This document shows, one piece after another, positions 36,104-43,350 of a DNA stretch of 64,000 nt. Under the pieces are notes generated by a model. It saw nothing but the letters and a program-made list of their open reading frames with translations. It had not been told where the DNA came from and searched no databases. Source of the DNA: Salegentibacter echinorum (lineage in GTDB: Bacteria > Bacteroidota > Bacteroidia > Flavobacteriales > Flavobacteriaceae); NCBI RefSeq assembly GCF_900129445.1, contig NZ_FQVT01000007.1, positions 62,001 to 126,000 on the forward strand, written 5' to 3'. Position numbers and translations under genes: made by a program. Within the stretch, counting starts at the first letter, position 1. Each line of letters begins with the position of its first letter.

Positions 36104-37312
36104 TCAAAAATTAATAACACTGTCTAGCGCATCATCCGCATCTTTGTGAATAAAGTTAGCTTGATAATTTATCGTGGTGGTAACAGAAGAATGCCGATAA
36201 AGCTTCTGAAGCATCTGAATAGGAATTTTGTCACCTGAAATATTACCAAAACTATGTCTAGCAATATGCATACTCATCTTTTTGGTAATGCCTAGTTTAG
36301 AAGCAACTTTTTTTAAATGTCTATTCAGGTTTCGGGTTACAGTTTGTGTTCTTATAGAAACCTTTTGAGTGTCTTCCAAGTCCGTGACGGTTAAATAATC
36401 GAAAATTAAATCATTATTCAATTGACTGTTTTGGCGATATTTTTTGAAGATTGAAATAGCCTTATCAGGTGTTTTTAGGGTTACGAGCTTACTGTTTTTA
36501 TTCATCCGGTATCTTAATCTACCATCATAAAAATCAGACCACTTTAGTTTTAAAACATCACCTACTCTTATACCAGCAAAATAGAAACTAATAAGCCATA
36601 CGTCGACTGCTTTTTGCTGAGCTTCTGTCAAATCTCTGTTATTCTCTAATTTTTGAATTTCTTTTCTAGTTAGTCCAATTTTTTGTGATTCAGGAATTCG
36701 TATCTGTACTTTCCCTTTACCAAAAGGGTATCTTCCTCTATCCACTAAAGATTCAGATATCGCCAAATTATAAATAGTTCTTATTAAGATCAGATAATTC
36801 ACAACTGTTCTTGGCGAGCGTTTTTTATTGTGGAGTAAATATGTTTCAAATTTCCTGAGAAGGGGAACATTAAGTTCATTAAAAGATAACTCATTTTTTC
36901 TGAGAAAACTCTTAAACTTTTTAAGGCGACCAAGTTCAGTGTCATATTGATGATATTTTTCTCTGTCCTTTAAGTTTTTAAGATGCATTTCTGCTACTAC
37001 AAAAAAATCAACTTTTTTCTTCTGCCTAATATTTTTTTTAATTGTTGTTACGGTCTGGTAATCAGAATTATTTTCAGCTTCTAGGACTTTTTTATTTGTT
37101 TCGGCAACTTTAGTAAGTAAAAAGTTATTAATGAAATTAGCGTTAGGATGAGATTTTCTAACGCATCTATTTTTCTCATCCCAATATCTTTCTTCAATAT
37201 ATTGACCAGTTCCTAAATAAGAGCTTTTTCTATCTTTGGTAATCCTGACAGCGATTGGATATTGACCTTCAGGATTTCTTTTTTTTCGGAGTACTGCTTT
37301 AACGGTGGCCAT
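36104..37312 (-). CDS. Tyrosine recombinase (ICE integrase)
   Basis: A 402-residue integrase of the Bacteroidota phage-integrase type. The N-terminal arm-binding region (residues 1-95) and the core-binding domain (about 105-190) are followed by the catalytic domain: R249 in FAGIRVGD, H349 and R352 in HIARHSFG, H374 in LYRHSS, and Y383 in TINYQ. All are present, so it should be active. It lies about 150 bp from the tRNA-Met fragment, as expected for an integrase beside its att site. It probably catalyses insertion and excision of the element to its left. Confidence 0.92.
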   Translation of the reverse strand: MATVKAVLRKKRNPEGQYPIAVRITKDRKSSYLGTGQYIEERYWDEKNRCVRKSHPNANFINNFLLTKVAETNKKVLEAENNSDYQTVTTIKKNIRQKKKVDFFVVAEMHLKNLKDREKYHQYDTELGRLKKFKSFLRKNELSFNELNVPLLRKFETYLLHNKKRSPRTVVNYLILIRTIYNLAISESLVDRGRYPFGKGKVQIRIPESQKIGLTRKEIQKLENNRDLTEAQQKAVDVWLISFYFAGIRVGDVLKLKWSDFYDGRLRYRMNKNSKLVTLKTPDKAISIFKKYRQNSQLNNDLIFDYLTVTDLEDTQKVSIRTQTVTRNLNRHLKKVASKLGITKKMSMHIARHSFGNISGDKIPIQMLQKLYRHSSVTTTINYQANFIHKDADDALDSVINF

Positions 37313-37469
37313 AATAAATGTTTTAGACTATAAAGATAATAAAAACAGGTACAACATAGGTACAACATTTTGTAGATTTAATTGATGATATTTGATTTCA
37401 AATACTATTAAAATTTAATTAGAACATTGAAAGTCAGTATATTTATGTAATATTGATGTTGTGTGATAA

Positions 37470-37516
37470 AATACTCATAACCCGAAGGTCACTGGTTCGA
37501 GTCCAGTTCCCGCTAC
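37470..37516 (+). other. tRNA-Met 3' fragment: att site of the ICE
   Basis: The sequence reads as the 3' half of a tRNA: anticodon loop CTCATAA (anticodon CAT, 37476-37478), variable region, a perfect 5-bp T stem (ACTGG/CCAGT) with loop TTCGAGT, and the 3' acceptor strand TCCCGCT, then A and CTA in place of CCA. No 5' half precedes it, so it is not a working gene. Such fragments are direct repeats made when an element inserts in the 3' end of a tRNA gene. The full gene should lie beyond the other end of the element, outside the window. Confidence 0.75.
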
Positions 37517-37743
37517 TAGTAAAAACAAGGCTTCACAGAAATTTTAGGCCTTTTTTTATTTCCATTAGTACAGAATAAGTACAGAATAATGAGATTTTCG
37601 GGATGTGATTTTATCTAAGGGTATATACAGTTATATGGTAGTATAAATTTTAATTTACTGATTCCTTAAATTAAATGGTTCTTTATTTCTACCTGAATTA
37701 GTGGCGGGGATCCTTAGGAAAGTTTCACAATTGTACGAGTATC

Positions 37744-37902
37744 TTAAATATTAAAGAGGAATAATAGATAATAATTGTCTTTAAGGATTTTTTTCAATTT
37801 TCGATAAGCATTCTTTTTTGCTGAATGGACAGTATGAGGAGAAATTTGTAGTCGAATTGCGATTTGTGGGTTTTTCCCAATTCCAAAGATTACGATTTCC
37901 AT
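37744..37902 (-). pseudogene. LuxR-type HTH remnant
   Basis: A 52-codon frame starts MEIVIFGIGKNPQIAIRLQI and continues SPHTVHSAKKNAYRKLKKIL before a stop. This is the second half of a LuxR/sigma-region-4 helix-turn-helix. The reading frame continues upstream into a palindromic repeat (CTGCCT...AGGCAG, 37913-37943), so the N-terminal part of the gene is gone. Probably a truncated regulator; it could also be a very short protein. Confidence 0.5.
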
Positions 37903-37950
37903 TTCGTTGAACCTGCCTGAATCCCGAATAGGTCGGGAGGCAGAATCACT

Positions 37951-38281
37951 TCATTACCAATCTCCATTTTTGAAATTAAGTCCGCTTTCAATTCTACTTA
38001 AAAGAATAATTTGTTTCCATAACCCGTTCAGCACATTGCCGCTCCATTCCGCGAAAAGCTCCATTCAATGCAAAGAGCTTCCTTTGCAAAGTCTTGAACA
38101 AAACTCCAAAGCTTCCGATTTCCACTCCACTTGCCCGCTCATTCCCGAGAAAAATCGGGAAGCGGCCAAACTCCATTACAACCTCCATCTTTGAAATTGA
38201 GTCCGCTTTCACTTCTACTTAAAAGAATAATTTGTTTTCATAACCCGGTCAGCACATTGCCGCTGCATTTCACAAAAAGCT
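37951..38281. repeat. Pair of ~110-bp direct repeats
   Basis: Copies at about 37951-38060 and 38172-38281 share long blocks such as CTACTTAAAAGAATAATTTG and CAGCACATTGCCGCT. Similarity resumes beyond the second copy (AAAGAGCTTCC) after a REP-like insert at about 38279-38328 that starts CTTGTCCTGAGC and ends GTCGAAGGG. A CCCGA/TCGGG hairpin (38143-38159 region) separates the copies. No gene is evident. The rest of 37517-38681 likewise looks degenerate. Confidence 0.65.
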
Positions 38282-38681
38282 TGTCCTGAGCATTTCAACT
38301 TAGCCCAATTCAAACATTGTCGAAGGGCTTCATTACGGACAAAGAGCTTCCCTACAAAGGTCTTGGACACCATCCTCGATTTCTACTTTTCATTTCACTA
38401 ATCTGCACTGCTAATTTGTAATAGAGAGCCTGTCTTGAGCATAAACAAAGGGAATTGTAATCCGAAATCGTGAACGGAGTCCGCTTTATCGGAATTATCA
38501 TTTTTCGTTTAGTCCCACTTCCTATGTTTTCATACTTCACAAATGCATTTAGAATAACTCCCGCACCGCCGCTGTCCCTACCTTTTTTTGTAAGCAAAAT
38601 ACCAACAGTTGGAAGTTAAACGGACTGCATAACCGGTCGTGCCTCCCTTTTATAAGTCCTTATTAATTCCAACTATTGAAA

Positions 38682-38852
38682 ATGTATCAGCAACAAAAAA
38701 AGGTAACAGCGGACGGCACTATGGGAAGTAAATCTAAAACAAATCTTATGAAATCTTACGAAAACATCAAAAAGGAAGCGGGACTAAAGTTAAAAAAACA
38801 AAAAGAGGAAAACGCTCTGGATATAATAAGTAAATCACTTCAAAAAGTATAA
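38682..38852 (+). CDS. Small basic protein upstream of ssb
   Basis: A 56-residue lysine-rich frame, MYQQQKKVTADGTMGSKSKT ... ALDIISKSLQKV, 56 bp before ssb. Its composition looks coding (ordered helical C-terminus) and it sits at the head of the mobilization cluster, but I do not recognise a family. Confidence 0.45.
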   Translation: MYQQQKKVTADGTMGSKSKTNLMKSYENIKKEAGLKLKKQKEENALDIISKSLQKV

Positions 38853-38908
38853 ACCAAAACTATCTGAATGGTTCAGGTAGCATTTAATTAATCTTTAAAT
38901 CTTTAGTC

Positions 38909-39265
38909 ATGAGTACTTTAAAAAATCACGTACAGTTAATTGGGAATGTTGGCCAGGAGCCACAAATTACGAACCTTGAAAGCGGTAAGAAAGTAGCCCG
39001 TTTTTCACTTGCCACAAACGAATATTACAAAAACACCAATGGCGAGAAAACGCAAAATACCGAATGGCACACCGTAGTAGCCTGGGGTAAAACTGCCGAG
39101 ATTATCGAGAAATATGCCAGCAAAGGCAAGGAAATCGGAGTGAGCGGAAAACTAAAATCCCGGAGCTATGAGGATAAGGACGGTATCAAAAGATATGTTA
39201 CCGAAATAGAAGCCAACGAAATTCTGTTGTTGGGTACTAAGAACGGCAATAATTCAGCCGATTAA
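38909..39265 (+). CDS. ssb: Single-stranded DNA-binding protein
   Basis: A 118-residue OB-fold protein: MSTLKNHVQLIGNVGQEPQI, FSLATNEYY, EWHTVVAWGKTAEIIEKYAS KGKEIGVSGKL. The acidic C-terminal tail of chromosomal SSB is missing (ends NGNNSAD), as in many element-encoded versions. It should coat the transferred strand in conjugation. A hairpin terminator follows. Confidence 0.92.
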   Translation: MSTLKNHVQLIGNVGQEPQITNLESGKKVARFSLATNEYYKNTNGEKTQNTEWHTVVAWGKTAEIIEKYASKGKEIGVSGKLKSRSYEDKDGIKRYVTEIEANEILLLGTKNGNNSAD

Positions 39266-39275
39266 TTTAAAAATT

Positions 39276-39310
39276 AAGAGGGCGTTTCCGTGGAAAGTCG
39301 CGCCCTCTTT
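39276..39310 (+). terminator. Rho-independent terminator after ssb
   Basis: Stem AAGAGGGCG / CGCCCTCTT (9 bp) with a 16-nt loop, followed by TTTCTT. It begins 11 bp after the ssb stop. Confidence 0.7.
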
Positions 39311-39340
39311 CTTCATTATTAATTCTAAAAAATAATCAAA

Positions 39341-39721
39341 ATGAAATCCCAAGTTAACGAAATTTTAGAAGGATTAAAACATTTTAATGGGTCTGAAACT
39401 ATTTATCAAATCCCATTGATTAGAACCCGATATACAAACGGACTGAAATATTTAGCCAATGCAGCAGACTGCTATTGGTTGATAACAGATACTTCAATAA
39501 TTGCAAAAAGCTTAATGGAAAAAAGCTATTTTATTACCATCGATTTTAAAAAATGTCAGGTAGGGAAGCAAGATTATTCTGGCAACGAAGCGGAAATCAC
39601 GTACAGCGATGGCAATGGTAGAATTTTAGAAAAGCAAGGCTATAAGATTACGGATTTTCCACTCGATGAACTGCGGTTATTTTTTGTCGATAATACGCTA
39701 ATGCTACCAAGCGAATATTAA
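39341..39721 (+). CDS. DUF6876-like protein
   Basis: A 126-residue protein, LEGLKHFNGSETIYQIPLIR then YTNGLKYLANAADCYWLITD. This is the pattern of DUF6876 proteins found beside ssb in Bacteroidota mobile elements. Function is unknown. No signal peptide or membrane segment is seen. It is followed by a hairpin terminator at 39847. Confidence 0.65.
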   Translation: MKSQVNEILEGLKHFNGSETIYQIPLIRTRYTNGLKYLANAADCYWLITDTSIIAKSLMEKSYFITIDFKKCQVGKQDYSGNEAEITYSDGNGRILEKQGYKITDFPLDELRLFFVDNTLMLPSEY

Positions 39722-39846
39722 GAAGTTTAAAAACTTAGCCTTATGTTTTATCTTAATTATTCAGGCTTGAACGAGGAAGTATAAAAACGACTTTTATACA
39801 GTTATACTTACATATTTAATATCTGAATTTTTCCAAATAGAACCGT

Positions 39847-39874
39847 AAAGACCTTTGAATCTTCAAGGGTCTTT
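39847..39874 (+). terminator. Hairpin terminator
   Basis: Arms AAAGACCTTTGAA and TTCAAGGGTCTTT (one mismatch, 2-nt loop), then T-rich DNA. It closes the DUF6876-like gene. The rest of the 39722-40172 gap holds a CCCGA/TCGGG hairpin (40033-40050 region) and no gene. Confidence 0.65.
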
Positions 39875-40172
39875 TAGTGTTGTTTCAGTTTCTGGTTTCA
39901 ATTATTCGCAAGGCTTTTGAACTTTTATTGTGGATTATTCTAAACTTCAATTTTTTACTTCTTAAAAAGTATAGTTCGTTTCTTTTCTAAAGAAAACGCC
40001 ATTACTTTTTCAGGAATGGTATGAAATTTTTGTCCCGAGAAAATCGGGACGAAAAGGAATAGCAAGAGGATAACACGTTTCACGATGTTATGGATTCCTT
40101 TTTTGTGTTTAAATACTTGTTATTCAATTTCTTACCAGAAATTTGAATTTTATAATGTTGAGTTTTGACGTT

Positions 40173-40230
40173 ATTTTTCACGGAAAAACGCTCTCAGCCC
40201 AACAAAATCAACAAATTTTTCACGGAAAAA
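40173..40230. promoter_or_regulatory. Direct repeat pair at the mobilization gene start
   Basis: The 16-mer ATTTTTCACGGAAAAA occurs at 40173-40188 and 40215-40230, exactly 42 bp apart (about four helical turns). The second copy runs into the ATG of the BfmA-like gene. Each copy is partly self-complementary. It is a good candidate for an autoregulatory operator or part of oriT. Confidence 0.5.
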
Positions 40231-40616
40231 TGGATAAAGGATATGAAAAAGAACGGTTTGAGAGCGTAAGTTTAAAGACTTCGGTAGCAAAGAAATTCCA
40301 TAGGTTTTGCCGGAAATTATCTAAATCAAAATCGATGACTTTGTTATCAATGATCGAATTTTTTGAGCACAATGGTATTTCACCTGAAGAATCGATGGGG
40401 CCTAAAATGCAAACGCTGGAAAGTTTAATTAAGAAGAGGATTAATGGGGTTATTGCCATCTTAAAAGATATGGAGAAGAGCCAAACAAAACCTACCGTGG
40501 CGATGATGCAATCCCTTTTTAAGGAAGCCGAACCCAAAAATAAACCGCTCATTTTGGAAAAGAAAAACAGTAGCGAACCCAAACCTAAATATCGAGAAAG
40601 AAGCCAAACAGATTAA
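40230..40616 (+). CDS. BfmA/BtgA-family mobilization accessory protein
   Basis: A protein of about 128 residues starting MDKGYEKERFESVSLKTSVA. It has a ribbon-helix-helix-like DNA-binding start and the conserved MTLLSMIEFFEHNGISPEES and RINGVIAILKDMEKSQTKPT segments of BfmA/BtgA proteins. It should bind oriT and recruit the relaxase. I prefer 40230 over the in-frame ATG at 40143, because the upstream part carries the direct repeats and is not conserved-looking. It is 11 bp before the relaxase gene. Confidence 0.82.
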   Translation: MDKGYEKERFESVSLKTSVAKKFHRFCRKLSKSKSMTLLSMIEFFEHNGISPEESMGPKMQTLESLIKKRINGVIAILKDMEKSQTKPTVAMMQSLFKEAEPKNKPLILEKKNSSEPKPKYRERSQTD

Positions 40617-40627
40617 AAAGGATCATT

Positions 40628-41659
40628 ATGTATATCACCATCACTGCACAAAAATTGGGAAAAACTTATGCGCAAAGTGCTGCGGGTTTTGCAAATTATT
40701 TAGAGAAAGAGAATCAAGGTTTGGAGCAAAACCAACAGGAGCATTTCTTCAGTCAATATGAAGATAATATTTCTGCAGAAGAAGTTGTTCAGGAGATAGA
40801 TGGGAATGCAGCAAATCTCAAAAAGAAAGAACCGAAATTTTATTCCATAACGGTGAACCCTTCTAAATACGAACTTGGTAAGTTGGAGAATAGCAGCAAA
40901 GATTTAAAACGATACACCAGGGAATTGATGAAAGAATATGCTTGCTCTTTTAATAGGGAGATTAACGGCCGTCCGGTAAGTGTGGATGATATAAAATATT
41001 ACGCCAAGATAGAACATCAACGAAATTTTAAAGGGACAGACTGGCAAATAAGGGAAAACCAAACTTTTGCCACCAGGATACTTCAGCTAAAGAATGAGCT
41101 TCGGGATATAAAGCAGGGGAGGAGCGAAGGTGACATCAAAAAAATAAAAAGTGAAATTGGTAATTTGGAACGCCAGGCACCACATCAACAAGATGGGAAA
41201 AGAATCGTACAGGGAATGCAAAAGGCGGGGAACCAAAGCCATATCCATATTATTGTGAGCCGTAAGGATGCTTCCAATTCTTATAGTCTTTCTCCCGGAA
41301 GCAGGTACAAGTCTTCTGAAGTAGAGATGCATGGTAAAAAGGTTAAAAGAGGCTTCGACCGGGATGCCTTTTTTAATAAAGCGGAAAAGACTTTCGATAA
41401 AACTTTTGGGTACCAGCGGAATTTCGCAGAAACCTACAAAGCTAGAAAGCAATTTGTGAAAAGTCCTAAAATCTATTTTGCTTCTCTTATGAAATTGCCC
41501 ACCAGCGAAAAGGCAATTGCTTTCAAGTTGATGCAAAAAACAGGAGCCCCAATAATGCCGAGCATTCCCACCAACCAGGCGCAACTGGCATTAAAGGTTT
41601 TTAATACGCTTAAACGTGGGGTGGGCGTAGCTATTAAATCAAGTTCTATCGGGATCTAA
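40628..41659 (+). CDS. Relaxase (DUF5712/MobB-like)
   Basis: A 343-residue relaxase. It begins MYITITAQKLGKTYAQSAAG, with FYSITVNPSKYEL and the metal-binding HxH in SHIHIIVSRKD (about residues 200-210). The C-terminal end is almost the same as the partial gene at 2-175. It should nick at oriT and stay bound to the 5' end of the transferred strand. It lies between the BfmA-like protein and the coupling protein, the usual order of this mobilization module. Confidence 0.87.
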   Translation: MYITITAQKLGKTYAQSAAGFANYLEKENQGLEQNQQEHFFSQYEDNISAEEVVQEIDGNAANLKKKEPKFYSITVNPSKYELGKLENSSKDLKRYTRELMKEYACSFNREINGRPVSVDDIKYYAKIEHQRNFKGTDWQIRENQTFATRILQLKNELRDIKQGRSEGDIKKIKSEIGNLERQAPHQQDGKRIVQGMQKAGNQSHIHIIVSRKDASNSYSLSPGSRYKSSEVEMHGKKVKRGFDRDAFFNKAEKTFDKTFGYQRNFAETYKARKQFVKSPKIYFASLMKLPTSEKAIAFKLMQKTGAPIMPSIPTNQAQLALKVFNTLKRGVGVAIKSSSIGI

Positions 41660-41686
41660 TACTAATGTTATAAACAAAGCGATATT

Positions 41687-43234
41687 ATGAAAACAAAAAT
41701 TTTATTCGATTATTTTATCTATTGCAGTTTCAAATACTACCTGTGGATTACTAATATTTGCTTGCTGATAATCATTTTTCTATTCAGTTATAAAATAAAC
41801 GCTGTCCTAAAAGGTATGCTTTTATTTGCCGGCCCAATCCTGTTTTTAAATACGCTTATATATGTGTATTTCATTGATGGGAAGTTGATAGACGCAGTCT
41901 CCAAAAAATATCAAGTCCGGTTTAAAACCATCGGTAAAAGTTTTAAAATTGAAAATATTAAGAGGGGTGTTTCTGTGATTGGTTCGGCGGGTAGTGGAAA
42001 AACCGAAAGCGTAGTCTATGGTTTTCTTAGACATTTTGAAAAATATCAATTTTGCGGAATCATCCACGATTACAAGGATTTTGAGATTACCGAAATGGCC
42101 TACCCGCTTTTTAAGAACCCGGATATTCCCTTCAAAATTATTTCTTTTGATAAAATCATCCATCGGGTCAATCCCATTGCACCACGATACCTGGACAATG
42201 AGGAGAGCGTCAATGAAATTTCCAGGGTGCTCATTGAAAACTTATTGGAGCAACGAGAATCGGGAATGAGCGGAACAACTAAATTTTTCAACGATGCAGC
42301 GGAAGGCTTAATTGGTGGATTGATCTGGAAACTCAAAACCTCTTATCCGGAATTTTGCACTTTGCCCCATCTTATTGCGGTCTATCAATTTTTGAACACG
42401 GAAAGTCTTATCGCTTTTTTAGAATCGAACACGACTTCCAGGGCAATGGCAGATGCTTTTATTAGCGGAAAAGATTCCGAGAGGCAAACGGCAGGAGTAA
42501 AAAGCACCCTGGCCAATGCACTGAAACGTATCAGTACGCAAAGCATCTTTATGACCTTATCGGCAGATGAAGTGCCTTTGAATATTAACAACCCCGATAA
42601 TCCTGCGGTGATTTCCGTAGTGAACAATCCAAAATTTGAGAGTTCCTATTCACCCGTTATTGCTACAATTATGCACACGATAACCAAACAGATGAGTGTG
42701 CGGAACTCCAAACCTTCTTTTTTGTTGATGGAAGAAGCACCTACGATTCGTTTATTAAATATGCACCGCATCCCCGCGACTTTAAGAAGCTATGACATCG
42801 CTACTATCTACGTGATGCAGGACAAGATTCAAAACGATATGATGTATGGAGACAAGGCAAGCAAAGCAATTTTAAGCAACCTTTCCTATCAGTTTTTCGG
42901 CAAGGTGAATGATCCAGACACCGCAAAATATTACGAACGCTTTTTTGAAATCATAAAAGATCCTACCAAAAGTGTAAGTCGTAGCCATAACCTCGATTTT
43001 GATACACGCATTACCACCGGGGAAAAGGAAATTCCCAAAATCCGAGCCGATGTTTTCTTCCGGCTAAAACAAGGAGAATTTATAACCTATGCCGATGGGA
43101 AGGATAAAAAGGTGAAGTTTAAATTGCAAAATATTCAGCGGAAACTTCCAGAGGAAACTACACGATATACAAAGGCAGATTTGGAAACTAATTTTGATCG
43201 GGTTTATTGTGAGGCGAGGTCGATATTTCTTTGA
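41687..43234 (+). CDS. Type IV coupling protein (VirD4/TraG-like), copy 2
   Basis: A 515-residue ATPase with N-terminal membrane helices (about 10-65), Walker A GSAGSGKTES (99-108) and FLLMEEAP as Walker B. From about residue 75 on it parallels copy 1 with only scattered changes, whereas the first 70 residues are unrelated in sequence. This pattern suggests that the N-terminal part adapts to a different channel. No tra operon follows it, so it may depend on another element's secretion system. Confidence 0.9.
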   Translation: MKTKILFDYFIYCSFKYYLWITNICLLIIIFLFSYKINAVLKGMLLFAGPILFLNTLIYVYFIDGKLIDAVSKKYQVRFKTIGKSFKIENIKRGVSVIGSAGSGKTESVVYGFLRHFEKYQFCGIIHDYKDFEITEMAYPLFKNPDIPFKIISFDKIIHRVNPIAPRYLDNEESVNEISRVLIENLLEQRESGMSGTTKFFNDAAEGLIGGLIWKLKTSYPEFCTLPHLIAVYQFLNTESLIAFLESNTTSRAMADAFISGKDSERQTAGVKSTLANALKRISTQSIFMTLSADEVPLNINNPDNPAVISVVNNPKFESSYSPVIATIMHTITKQMSVRNSKPSFLLMEEAPTIRLLNMHRIPATLRSYDIATIYVMQDKIQNDMMYGDKASKAILSNLSYQFFGKVNDPDTAKYYERFFEIIKDPTKSVSRSHNLDFDTRITTGEKEIPKIRADVFFRLKQGEFITYADGKDKKVKFKLQNIQRKLPEETTRYTKADLETNFDRVYCEARSIFL

Positions 43235-43350
43235 AGATACAATGATAATATTCTATATAAAACAGACTTTGTGTATATCTCTCAAAATATATGCATATTT
43301 GTGTTTTAGTCTTTATTTAACATATTAAGGGGAAATCAAAAAATCAACTT

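Noticed and set aside
37470-37516. A functional tRNA gene
   Set aside because: The 5' half (acceptor 5' strand and D arm) is missing, so it is an att fragment.
37994-38212. A 72-codon antisense frame over the direct repeats
   Set aside because: The repeats and a hairpin pass through it, and nothing in it resembles a known protein.
37951-38281. A CRISPR array
   Set aside because: There are only two long diverged repeats, unequal spacing and no cas genes; no CRISPR array was seen anywhere in the window.
40143-40616. A longer BfmA-like protein from the ATG at 40143
   Set aside because: The added 29 codons are made of the direct repeats and do not resemble the family; 40230 is the better start.
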